7,466 bases of DNA from contig CAZEFK010000288.1 of the NCBI GenBank assembly GCA_964511405.1, positions 1-7,466 of the forward strand. The letters run 5' to 3'. The translations under genes were made by a program, and so were the position numbers. Each line of letters starts with the position of its first letter. Position 1 is the stretch's first letter. Below are positions 1-5,289 of the stretch, piece by piece. Below the pieces are notes generated by a model. It saw only the letters and a list, made by a program, of their open reading frames with translations, was not told where the DNA came from and made no database searches. Source of the stretch: CAZEFK01 sp964511405 (GTDB lineage Bacteria > Pseudomonadota > Alphaproteobacteria > Elsterales > Elsteraceae).

Positions 1-489
1 AACCTGGTCGGCGAGGAGGGGCGGGGCTTCCGCTACATCCTGTCGGGCATGAACGCCGAGCGCATCCTGATCGCCGCCGAGTGCGTTGGCGATGCCAAGT
101 GGTTCCTCGACAAGGCCGCCGGCTATGCCCGGGAGCGCCAGGTGTTCGGACGGCCGATCGGCCAGAACCAGGGCGTGCAGTTCCCGATCGCCCGCGCCTA
201 TGCCAACATGCGCGCGGCCGAGCTGATGGTCCGCGAGGCGCTGGCCCTGTACGAGGCCGGCGGCAATCCCGGGCCCGAGGCGAACATGGCCAAGCTGCTG
301 GCTGCCGACGCCTCGTTCGAGGCTGCGAACGTCTGCATCCAGACCCATGGCGGCTTCGGCTTCGCCGAGGAGTACGATGTCGAGCGCAAGTTCCGCGAGA
401 CCCGCCTCTACCAGGTGGCGCCGATCTCGACCAACCTGATCCTGTCCTACCTGGCCGAGCATGTGCTGGGGCTGCCGCGGTCGTATTAG
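1..489 (+). CDS. Acyl-CoA dehydrogenase, C-terminal part (5' end outside window)
   Basis: This is the last 162 residues of an FAD-dependent acyl-CoA dehydrogenase, which introduces a trans-2 double bond into an acyl-CoA and passes electrons to ETF. The reading frame is open from base 1; the ATG at 49 is internal, because the residues before it (GEEGRGF, then helix G) already match the family. The fragment is the C-terminal helical domain: the stretch around YARERQVFGRPIGQNQG is the FAD-contacting segment, and HGGFGF plus EEYDVERKFRE is the usual end of the fold. The glutamate that acts as catalytic base in medium-chain enzymes is replaced by proline (codon 421-423), while a glutamate stands at the isovaleryl/long-chain position (codon 58-60). 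The stop codon is embedded in the ribosome binding site of the next gene, so the two are surely co-translated. Family assignment is firm; the substrate cannot be told from this fragment. Confidence 0.95.
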   Translation, partial: NLVGEEGRGFRYILSGMNAERILIAAECVGDAKWFLDKAAGYARERQVFGRPIGQNQGVQFPIARAYANMRAAELMVREALALYEAGGNPGPEANMAKLLAADASFEAANVCIQTHGGFGFAEEYDVERKFRETRLYQVAPISTNLILSYLAEHVLGLPRSY

Positions 490-493
490 GAGG
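488..493 (+). promoter_or_regulatory. Strong ribosome binding site overlapping the upstream stop codon
   Basis: AGGAGG begins on the last two bases of the acyl-CoA dehydrogenase stop codon and lies 4 nt before the ATG at 498. It fixes the start of the hydratase gene, although the frame stays open much further upstream, and points to translational coupling of the pair. Confidence 0.85.
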
Positions 494-497
494 CCCG

Positions 498-1319
498 ATG
501 TCCAAGACCGGCTGGACCGCCCGCACCATCGAGGCCGAAGACCTGGTGACGCCGCGCCTGGTCGCCGGCTTTCGCGCCACGTTGACGCCGCACCTGGCCG
601 AAATCGATGCCGCGACGGCGCCGCTGGGCCTGCACTGGTGCCTGGCGCCCGACATGGTCGAGGCGTCGCGGCTCGGTCCCGACGGCCATCCGGTCAAGGG
701 CGAGTTCCTGCCGCCGGTGGCGCTGCCGCGCCGGATGTGGGCGGCCGGCGAGGTCCGGTTCCTGGCGCCGCTCGCCGTGGGCGACCGGGTGCGCCGCCGG
801 TCCTGGGTGAGCGACGTCGCGGACAAGCAGGGACGGTCGGGTCCCCTGTGCTTCGTCACGGTCCGGCACGTGTTGGAGACCGACCGCGGGCCGGCGATCG
901 AAGAACGCCAGGTCATCGTCTATCGCGGCGACGGCGGTGCCCGCCGCGACCCGCCGGCGGCGCCCGGTCCGGAGCCCGAGTACCGGCGCAGCGTGGCGGT
1001 CGACCCAGTCCTGCTGTTCCGCTATTCGGCGCTCACCTTCAACGGCCACCGCATACACTACGACGCGCCCTATGCGATGGCGGTCGAGGGCTATGCCGGC
1101 CTGGTCATCCACGGGCCACTGCAGGCGACGCTGCTGATGAACTTCGCCGCGATCGTCGAGGGCCGGATGCCGGCGGCCTTCTCCTATCGCGGCGTGTCGC
1201 CGGCGACCGGGGCCCAGACCCTGGGCCTCGGCGCCGAGCCCGGGCCGGACGGCGCGCTCGCCCTATCGGTACGGGCGGCCGACGGCGCCGTGACCATGAC
1301 CGCCACCGCGAGCTGGTAA
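498..1319 (+). CDS. HTD2/MaoC-like hotdog-fold acyl-CoA hydratase or dehydratase
   Basis: The 273-residue product looks like the two-hotdog hydroxyacyl-thioester dehydratases (HTD2 type), the family that also holds mesaconyl-C4-CoA hydratase and FAS1-like dehydratases. These cytosolic enzymes add or remove water at the double bond of an acyl-CoA. The N-terminal half (about residues 1-150) is a substrate-binding hotdog, containing GEFLPPVALPRRMWAAG and the FLAPLAVGD strand turn. The C-terminal hotdog carries the likely active-site segment at residues 175-189, RYSALTFNGHRIHYD, whose H184, H187 and D189 are the expected polar residues; VIHGPLQA follows. The frame is open back to base 81, but the AGGAGG 4 nt before 498 and the start of homology settle the start. 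As partner of the preceding acyl-CoA dehydrogenase, it probably hydrates the enoyl-CoA that enzyme makes. The exact substrate, perhaps a branched or dicarboxylic acyl-CoA, is inference. Confidence 0.85.
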   Translation: MSKTGWTARTIEAEDLVTPRLVAGFRATLTPHLAEIDAATAPLGLHWCLAPDMVEASRLGPDGHPVKGEFLPPVALPRRMWAAGEVRFLAPLAVGDRVRRRSWVSDVADKQGRSGPLCFVTVRHVLETDRGPAIEERQVIVYRGDGGARRDPPAAPGPEPEYRRSVAVDPVLLFRYSALTFNGHRIHYDAPYAMAVEGYAGLVIHGPLQATLLMNFAAIVEGRMPAAFSYRGVSPATGAQTLGLGAEPGPDGALALSVRAADGAVTMTATASW

Positions 1320-1325
1320 CGGTGA

Positions 1326-1937
1326 TCAGTAGCCGACGGTGAATCGGCGGCCGGAATGGCGCGGCGACTCGATCTCGTCCAGCGCCGCGATGGCGTAGTC
1401 TTCCATCGAGATCCAGCTCTTGCCGTCGGCGGCGGTCAGCAGCTGGTCGCCGCCCAGCCGGAACCGGCCGGTGCGCTCGCCGGGCAGGAACAGCGCCGAG
1501 GGCGACAGGAAGGTCCAGGCGAATCCCTGCTCGCGCCGGAGCGCGTTGAGAAAGTCGCGCCCGGCCGAGGCCTCGGCCTGGTACTGGGGCGGGAAGTCGG
1601 GCGTGTCGACCAATTGGACGCCGGGTGCCACCTCCAGACTGCCGGCGCCGCCGACCACCAGCAGGTACGGGACGCGGGCGGCCCGCACGGCCGCCGCCAG
1701 CTTGGCCGCATCGGTCCCGAGGAAGCGTACGCTGCTGACCACGGCGTCGTGGCCGCGCAGCAGCGGCGCCAGCTGGTCCGGCGCGCCGACGTCGCCCTGG
1801 ACCGCGGTGACGCCCGGCCGGGCCGGAACCTTGCCGGGGTCGCGTCCGATCGCGGTGACGCTGTGGGCCCGCCGCAGCGCCTCGGCGAGGATGCGCGTGC
1901 CGACATTGCCTGACGCGCCGATGATCGCGAGCTTCAT
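1326..1937 (-). CDS. NAD(P)-binding atypical SDR / NmrA-like oxidoreductase
   Basis: The 203-residue product has a Rossmann fold with the nucleotide-binding motif GASGNVG at residues 7-13, directly after the first beta strand (MKLAII). An arginine-containing second-strand turn (AIGRDPGK) favours NADP(H). A conserved acidic turn follows (VQGDVGAPDQL), then LLVVGGAGSLEV and the substrate-side segment WTFLSPSALF. It resembles the short 'NAD(P)H-binding' proteins of the NmrA/YwnB type, about 200-215 residues. These are reductases of quinones or similar electrophiles, or redox sensors; the substrate is unknown. The frame allows an ATG at 1982, but AAGGAG at 1944-1949 sits 6 nt before the ATG at 1937 and the Rossmann strand starts there, so the shorter start is preferred. 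It is divergent from an HxlR regulator, an arrangement also seen for qorB (ytfG) and its HxlR neighbour ytfH in E. coli. That suggests induction by quinone or electrophile stress (inference). Confidence 0.85.
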   Translation of the reverse strand: MKLAIIGASGNVGTRILAEALRRAHSVTAIGRDPGKVPARPGVTAVQGDVGAPDQLAPLLRGHDAVVSSVRFLGTDAAKLAAAVRAARVPYLLVVGGAGSLEVAPGVQLVDTPDFPPQYQAEASAGRDFLNALRREQGFAWTFLSPSALFLPGERTGRFRLGGDQLLTAADGKSWISMEDYAIAALDEIESPRHSGRRFTVGY

Positions 1938-1948
1938 GGTTTGCTCCT

Positions 1949-1967
1949 TGGTTACGATTGGTAACCA
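1949..1967. promoter_or_regulatory. Candidate HxlR operator (perfect 7-bp inverted repeat, 5-bp spacer)
   Basis: TGGTTAC at 1949-1955 and GTAACCA at 1961-1967 are exact reverse complements around the spacer GATTG. The 19-bp site lies in the 96-bp gap between the divergent reductase and HxlR genes and touches the first base of the reductase ribosome binding site. A dimeric winged-helix protein bound here would block the reductase promoter or leader, and could affect its own gene, which starts 66 bp further on. The symmetry is seen directly; its use as the HxlR site is inferred from position. I could not find convincing -35/-10 pairs on either strand in this gap, only a GTTAAT at 2003-2008 resembling a -10 box. 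Confidence 0.5.
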
Positions 1968-2033
1968 GATGCGGACTCGCACCGTTGGCGTAAAGTAGGC
2001 ATGTTAATCTGCGCAGGTCACACCGGAGGAACC

Positions 2034-2405
2034 ATGGATGTCGGTCGGCCGGAGGAGCCCTGCCCCGTGCGGGAGGTGCTCGATCGCCTGGGCGATGCCT
2101 GGAGCGTGCTGGTGGTGCTGCGGCTGGGCGACGGCCCGACCCGGTTCAACGCGCTGCGCCGGCGCGTCGGCGCCATCTCGCAGCGCATGCTGACGGTGAC
2201 CCTGCGCAGCCTGGAGCGCGACGGCCTGGTCAGCCGCCGGGTGATCCCGACGACCCCGCCCCAGGTGGAATATGCGCTGACGCCGCTGGGCCAATCGCTG
2301 TCCGGCCCGATCGAAAGTCTGACCCGCTGGGCGGCCGAGCACCAGCAGGCGGTGCGCCGCGCCCGCGCCGGGTACGACGCGAGGGCGGCGCTGGACGCGG
2401 CCTGA
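2034..2405 (+). CDS. HxlR-family winged-helix transcriptional regulator, single cysteine
   Basis: The 123-residue product has the whole HxlR (DUF24) architecture. The N-terminal segment EEPCPVREVLDRLGDAWSV contains the conserved cysteine (C10) and the typical GD-W-S start of helix 2. A helix-turn-helix around RFNALRRRVGAISQRMLTVTL and a wing ending at VEYALTPLGQSL follow. C10 is the only cysteine, as in YodB/QorR-type sensors, where its oxidation or alkylation by quinones or diamide releases DNA. Here that is inference from the family. The start at 2034 is chosen because GGAGGA at 2025-2030 lies just before it and homology begins there; an in-frame ATG at 2001 lacks such a site. It is divergently paired with the NAD(P)-binding reductase and very probably controls that gene and itself. 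After the stop comes a palindromic repeat region, then a convergent gene. Confidence 0.92.
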   Translation: MDVGRPEEPCPVREVLDRLGDAWSVLVVLRLGDGPTRFNALRRRVGAISQRMLTVTLRSLERDGLVSRRVIPTTPPQVEYALTPLGQSLSGPIESLTRWAAEHQQAVRRARAGYDARAALDAA

Positions 2406-2435
2406 GTTGTGCCTGAGCTGGAATCGTCGTGATTC

Positions 2436-2529
2436 CCCCTCCACCCGACCTCCTCCCACAAGGGGAGGAGGAGTATTCAGAAGGACAAGGGCCCCTCCTC
2501 CCCTTGTGGGAGGAGGCTGAGAGGAGGGG
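2436..2529. repeat. Nested palindromic repeat element (MITE/REP-like) between convergent genes
   Basis: Two perfect 23-nt inverted copies, 2449-2471 and 2494-2516, flank a 22-nt centre. Each copy is itself a hairpin: 9-bp arms CCTCCTCCC and GGGAGGAGG around a 5-nt loop (ACAAG on the left, CTTGT on the right). The symmetry continues outward for 13 more positions on each side with 9 of 13 matching, giving about 94 nt in total. Transcribed RNA could fold either as one long hairpin or as two small ones. It lies 30 nt after the HxlR stop and 46 nt before the end of the convergent DUF2852 gene. From memory, short palindromes with a CCTCCCC-TTGTGGGAGG core are dispersed in some alphaproteobacterial genomes; that is not demonstrable from one copy here. 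A transcription terminator role for both converging genes is possible, but there is no T run. Confidence 0.75.
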
Positions 2530-2543
2530 AGCTCCTGTCGGCT

Positions 2544-2566
2544 CGGGGCTTTCTCTTTAAGCCCCG
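2544..2566. terminator. Stem-loop after the DUF2852 gene, possible weak terminator
   Basis: CGGGGCTT at 2544-2551 and AAGCCCCG at 2559-2566 form a perfect 8-bp stem with a 7-nt loop. On the minus strand it begins 9 nt after the stop of the DUF2852 gene, where a terminator would be expected. No T tract follows on either strand, so a classical intrinsic terminator is not supported; it may be an RNA 3'-end stabiliser or the edge of the neighbouring repeat. Confidence 0.4.
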
Positions 2567-2575
2567 GCGCCTGGA

Positions 2576-3001
2576 CTACGCGTGGGTCGGCGGTTCGGCC
2601 TGATCCGGGCGGCGCGTCCGCTCGCGCATGAACTGGTCGAACTCGGCCTGGTCCTTGGCCCGGCGCAGCCGATCCAGGAACGCCATGAACTCCCGCTGGT
2701 CCTCTTCCAGCCGCCGCAGCGTTTCCGCGCGGTACTCGTCGAACGCCTGGTTGCCCGTGGGCTGGTCGGCGCGGTCGCGGCCGCTCCACCACCCGAAGCC
2801 GCAGCCGCCGCGCATGCGGCCGCGCCACTCGGCCCCGCGCCACCCGCGATGTCCGCCGCAGCCATGCCAATGTCCCATCTTTGCGCTCCACATCACGAAG
2901 GCGAGGGTCGCCAGGCCGATCGGCCACCACACCAGGAAGCCGAGGACCGTCAACGCGATGGCCGGGAAGCCCCAGCCGCCATGTCGGTGTGCGAGGACCA
3001 T
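2576..3001 (-). CDS. DUF2852 family membrane-anchored protein of unknown function
   Basis: The 141-residue product matches my recollection of DUF2852, a small alphaproteobacterial family without assigned function. Residues 10-41 are hydrophobic with a central WWPIG break, so they form one or two membrane passes. Residues 42-75 are rich in Gly, His, Trp and Arg with two cysteines (C48, C67) and a GHWHGCGGH cluster that could bind metal (inference). Residues 84-130 form a charged helix with coiled-coil character (FDEYRAETLRRLEEDQREF then FLDRLRRAKDQAEFDQFM), the family signature. The ATG at 3001 is preceded by a purine-rich GAGGGA at 3005-3010, and a perfect palindrome lies directly upstream of that. 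The TetR gene upstream on the same strand ends 72 bp before, so the DUF2852 gene probably has its own repressed promoter. No reaction can be assigned. Confidence 0.85.
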   Translation of the reverse strand: MVLAHRHGGWGFPAIALTVLGFLVWWPIGLATLAFVMWSAKMGHWHGCGGHRGWRGAEWRGRMRGGCGFGWWSGRDRADQPTGNQAFDEYRAETLRRLEEDQREFMAFLDRLRRAKDQAEFDQFMRERTRRPDQAEPPTHA

Positions 3002-3010
3002 GGGTCCCTC

Positions 3011-3035
3011 ATGTGAATGTTATTTACATTCACAT
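3011..3035. promoter_or_regulatory. Candidate TetR operator upstream of the DUF2852 gene
   Basis: ATGTGAATGT at 3011-3020 and ACATTCACAT at 3026-3035 are exact reverse complements around the AT-rich spacer TATTT, a 25-bp site of the size bound by TetR-family dimers. It ends 9 bp before the DUF2852 start codon and is conspicuously AT-rich in a very GC-rich window. A TTGACA on the minus strand (3058-3063), 22 bp before it, could be a -35 box, with the -10 region then at or inside the palindrome; no standard -10 at 16-18 bp is convincing. Assignment to the adjacent TetR-family protein is inference from position. Confidence 0.65.
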
Positions 3036-3073
3036 AGCTGGGAGGCCGCGACCGCGCTGTCAAGACGGGTTGG

Positions 3074-3703
3074 TCAGGGTGGGCCGGTCAGGCCGCGCAA
3101 ATAGATGCGGACCCCGGCTTCCAGCAGGTCCTCGGGCGAGCCGGGCAGGGGCCGTGCGCTGCCGCCGCGGCCCAGGAACAGGCTGGCGATGCCGTGCGAC
3201 AGCGCCCAGATGTGCAGCGCCACCGTCAGGCTGGGCGCGGGGTGGCCGGCCGGGTCGCGCAGCCCCAGGGCCGCGACGGCGTCGCGCAGGACGGCGAAGG
3301 CGCGGTCGCCGGCGATCTCGAGCGCGGCGTCGATCCCCGGCGGCGCCTCGAACATGGCGGCGTAGAAGGCCGGATGCGCCCGGGCGAACTCCAGATAGGC
3401 GCGGCCCATGCGCACGAAGGCGGCATGCGGATCCGGCCGCCCGTCGTCCCAGGCGGCCGACAGATCGTCGCGGAACTGCTCGAAGCCGCGCCGCGCCACC
3501 TCCGCGACCAGCGCCTGGCGGTCGCGGAAATGGCGATAGGGAGCGGCCGGGCTGACGCCGGCGGCGCGCGCCACTTCGGCGAAGCTGAACCCGGCGGTGC
3601 CTGAACTGCCGATCAGCTCCACCGCCGCCGTGACCAGCGCTTCGCGCAGGTTGCCGTGATGGTAGCTGTCGCGGCCGTGGAAGCGCCCGTCCCGCCAGGT
3701 CAT
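3074..3703 (-). CDS. TetR/AcrR-family transcriptional regulator with WHG-type C-terminal domain
   Basis: The 209-residue product is a one-domain-sensor TetR repressor. The N-terminal DNA-binding domain starts with the recognisable YHHGNLREALVTAAVELI (residues 14-31) and continues into the helix-turn-helix FSFAEVARAAGVSPAAPYRHF (residues 39-59). The C-terminal ligand and dimer domain carries IWALSHGIASL, with W166, H170 and G171, as in the TetR_C_33/WHG group. The ligand is unknown. The start at 3703 is supported by GAGGG at 3710-3714, overlapping the stop codon of mutY, only 9 nt upstream; the gene is therefore probably translated from a mutY transcript. It lacks an intergenic operator of its own, whereas a perfect palindrome lies downstream in front of the DUF2852 gene, so DUF2852 is its most likely local target. 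The protein has no cysteine, so thiol sensing is excluded. Confidence 0.92.
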   Translation of the reverse strand: MTWRDGRFHGRDSYHHGNLREALVTAAVELIGSSGTAGFSFAEVARAAGVSPAAPYRHFRDRQALVAEVARRGFEQFRDDLSAAWDDGRPDPHAAFVRMGRAYLEFARAHPAFYAAMFEAPPGIDAALEIAGDRAFAVLRDAVAALGLRDPAGHPAPSLTVALHIWALSHGIASLFLGRGGSARPLPGSPEDLLEAGVRIYLRGLTGPP

Positions 3704-3712
3704 CGGCGGCCC

Positions 3713-4780
3713 TCAGGCATGCCGCAGCGCATGGCTGACCACCTTGCGGAACAGGGTCGGCAACGCCTGGCCGCCGAGCTGGTCGACCGGGCACCAGACG
3801 CCGAGCCGGGGATCGCCCAGCCGCACCTTGGTCGCCATCACCAGCAGCTCCAGGTTGAAGTGGGTGAAGCCGTGGCGGACCATGCCGTCGAGCAGCCGCC
3901 AGCTGGCCGGCAGCGGCGCGGCGCCGCGCGCGGCCTCGGGATCGTGGGGCGCTTCGGCCCAGGGCGAGGACGGCACTTCCATCATGCCGCCCAGCAGCCC
4001 GCTCTCGGGCCGGCGGCGCAGCAGCACGGCGCCGTCGCCGCGCATCGCCCAGAACGCGACGCCGCGCCGGGTCGGCTTGTCGGGCTTGGCCCGCTTGGCC
4101 GGGAACGCCTCGGGCTCGCCCCGCCGCCGCGCCTGGCAGGGCTCGACCAGCGGGCACAGGCCGCAGGCCGGGCGGCGCGGCGTGCACAGGGTGGCGCCCA
4201 GGTCCATCATGGCCTGGGCATAGTCGCCGGGCCGGCGGTCGGGAGTGAGGCGCTGGGCCAGCCGGCGCAGCTCGGGCTTGGCGGCGGGCAGCGGCGTGGC
4301 GACCGCGAACAGCCGGGCCAGCACCCGCTCGATATTGCCGTCCATGACCGCGGCCGGCCGCTCGAAGGCGATCGCCGCAACCGCCGCCGCCGTATAGGCG
4401 CCGAGGCCGGGCAGGGCGCGCAGCTCCGCCTCGGTGTCCGGGAAGCGGCCGTCATGGCGGGCCACCACCGCCTGGGCGCATTTGTGCAGGTTGCGGGCGC
4501 GGGCGTAATAGCCGAGCCCGGCCCATTCCTGCAGCACCGAATCGAGCGGCGCGTCGGCCAGCGCCGCGACTGTCGGCCAGCGCTCCAGGAAGCGAGTGAA
4601 ATAAGGGCCGACCGTGGCCACCGTGGTCTGCTGCAGCATGATCTCGGACAGCCACACGCGGTAGGGGTCGGGCTGCTCGCCGGGCAGGGCGCGCCAGGGC
4701 AGGCGGCGGCGGTGCCGATCGTACCAGTCGAGCATGCGGGTCGCGGGATCGGGGGACATCGACGAAAGGGGCTCGCTCAT
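3713..4780 (-). CDS. mutY: A/G-specific adenine DNA glycosylase MutY
   Basis: The 355-residue product removes adenine mispaired with 8-oxoguanine, the second line of the GO defence against oxidative mutagenesis. All key parts are visible: SEIMLQQT with the catalytic Glu46; the helix-hairpin-helix LPGLGAYTAAAV (residues 123-134); MDGNIERVLARLF with catalytic Asp147; and the 4Fe-4S ligands C199, C206, C209 and C215 in C-X6-C-X2-C-X5-C spacing. A MutT/Nudix-like C-terminal domain (about 240-350) carries RHGFTHFNLEL, the 8-oxoG recognition loop. Length is normal for the family. The start is either the ATG at 4780 or that at 4759 (residue 8); neither has a clear ribosome binding site, and the homology begins after both. 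The gene is divergent from dciA with a 29-bp gap and followed 9 nt later by the TetR gene, probably in one transcript. Confidence 0.97.
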   Translation of the reverse strand: MSEPLSSMSPDPATRMLDWYDRHRRRLPWRALPGEQPDPYRVWLSEIMLQQTTVATVGPYFTRFLERWPTVAALADAPLDSVLQEWAGLGYYARARNLHKCAQAVVARHDGRFPDTEAELRALPGLGAYTAAAVAAIAFERPAAVMDGNIERVLARLFAVATPLPAAKPELRRLAQRLTPDRRPGDYAQAMMDLGATLCTPRRPACGLCPLVEPCQARRRGEPEAFPAKRAKPDKPTRRGVAFWAMRGDGAVLLRRRPESGLLGGMMEVPSSPWAEAPHDPEAARGAAPLPASWRLLDGMVRHGFTHFNLELLVMATKVRLGDPRLGVWCPVDQLGGQALPTLFRKVVSHALRHA

Positions 4781-4809
4781 GGCAACGTGGGCGCCATGAA
4801 GGTGTCGCG

Positions 4810-5289
4810 ATGACGGGTTCGCGCCAAGGACCGCGTGCGATCGGCGCCGAATTGCCGGCAGTGACGCGCACCGCGCTGGTCCGCCGCGGCTTCGCGGCGC
4901 TCCGGGTGATTGCCGACTGGCCCGAGACCGTGGGCCCGGCGCTGGCCGATTCGACCCGGCCGGAGCGCCTGGTGCGCAGCCGCGCCGGCAAGGCGACGCT
5001 GGTGATCCGCGTCAGCCCGGCCGCGGCCCTGGAGGTGCAGCACCTGGAACCGCTGATCGTCGAACGCATCAACAGCCAGTTCGGCTTCGCCGCGGTCGAC
5101 CGGCTGCGCCTGGTCCAGGGCCCGGTGGCGCCGCGGCCGCGTCGCGTCCGGCGGCCCGAGCCCCAGCTGCCGGCGGCCGAGGCCATGCGGTTGGCCGACC
5201 GCCTGGCGCCGATCGCCGATGCCGATCTCAAGGCCGCCCTGGAGCGGCTGGGCCGGGCGGTCGGCGCCCGCCGTCCCGCGCCGCGGTGA
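4810..5289 (+). CDS. dciA: DciA-type replicative helicase loader (DUF721)
   Basis: The 159-residue product belongs to DUF721, whose characterised members (DciA) load or assist the DnaB helicase at the replication origin in bacteria lacking DnaC/DnaI. The domain spans about residues 20-105: a leading helix, then RVIADWPETVGPALA (32-46) with the signature WPE-VG, then KATLVIRVSPAAALEVQHLEPLIVERIN, which forms the KH-like sheet and helix. A Pro/Arg-rich linker follows (106-118), then a helical tail; such basic tails bind DNA or helicase (family knowledge). AAGGTG at 4799-4804 lies 5 nt before the ATG at 4810 and supports this start. It heads the plus-strand series dciA, dsbA-like, smc. Its symbol rests on domain membership; the helicase role of this particular protein is inferred. 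Confidence 0.85.
   Translation: MTGSRQGPRAIGAELPAVTRTALVRRGFAALRVIADWPETVGPALADSTRPERLVRSRAGKATLVIRVSPAAALEVQHLEPLIVERINSQFGFAAVDRLRLVQGPVAPRPRRVRRPEPQLPAAEAMRLADRLAPIADADLKAALERLGRAVGARRPAPR

Noticed and set aside
81..1319. A 412-residue reading of the hydratase frame starting at 81
   Set aside because: The first 139 codons overlap the acyl-CoA dehydrogenase out of frame and are Arg/Gly/Pro-rich, low-meaning sequence; AGGAGG and homology place the start at 498.
1326..1982. Longer start (ATG at 1982) for the NAD(P)-binding reductase
   Set aside because: It would run the coding sequence through the operator-like palindrome; AAGGAG is placed correctly for the ATG at 1937, where the Rossmann strand begins.
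2449..2516. Nested palindrome as a two-repeat CRISPR remnant
   Set aside because: The two 23-nt units are inverted, not direct, and there are only two with a 22-nt centre; no cas gene is present.
2004..2930. Minus-strand 308-codon frame spanning HxlR, the palindrome and part of DUF2852
   Set aside because: It crosses the nested repeat and two supported genes in other frames and shows no domain; open only because stop codons are rare at this GC content.
3060..4187. Minus-strand 375-codon frame overlapping mutY and the TetR gene
   Set aside because: It runs out of frame with two well-supported genes and consists of Arg/Pro/Ala-rich sequence with no recognisable motif.
3656..4813. Plus-strand open frame of 385 codons opposite mutY
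   Set aside because: Its product is Gly/Gln/Arg-rich without domains, while the opposite strand encodes MutY with all catalytic residues and the Fe-S cysteines.
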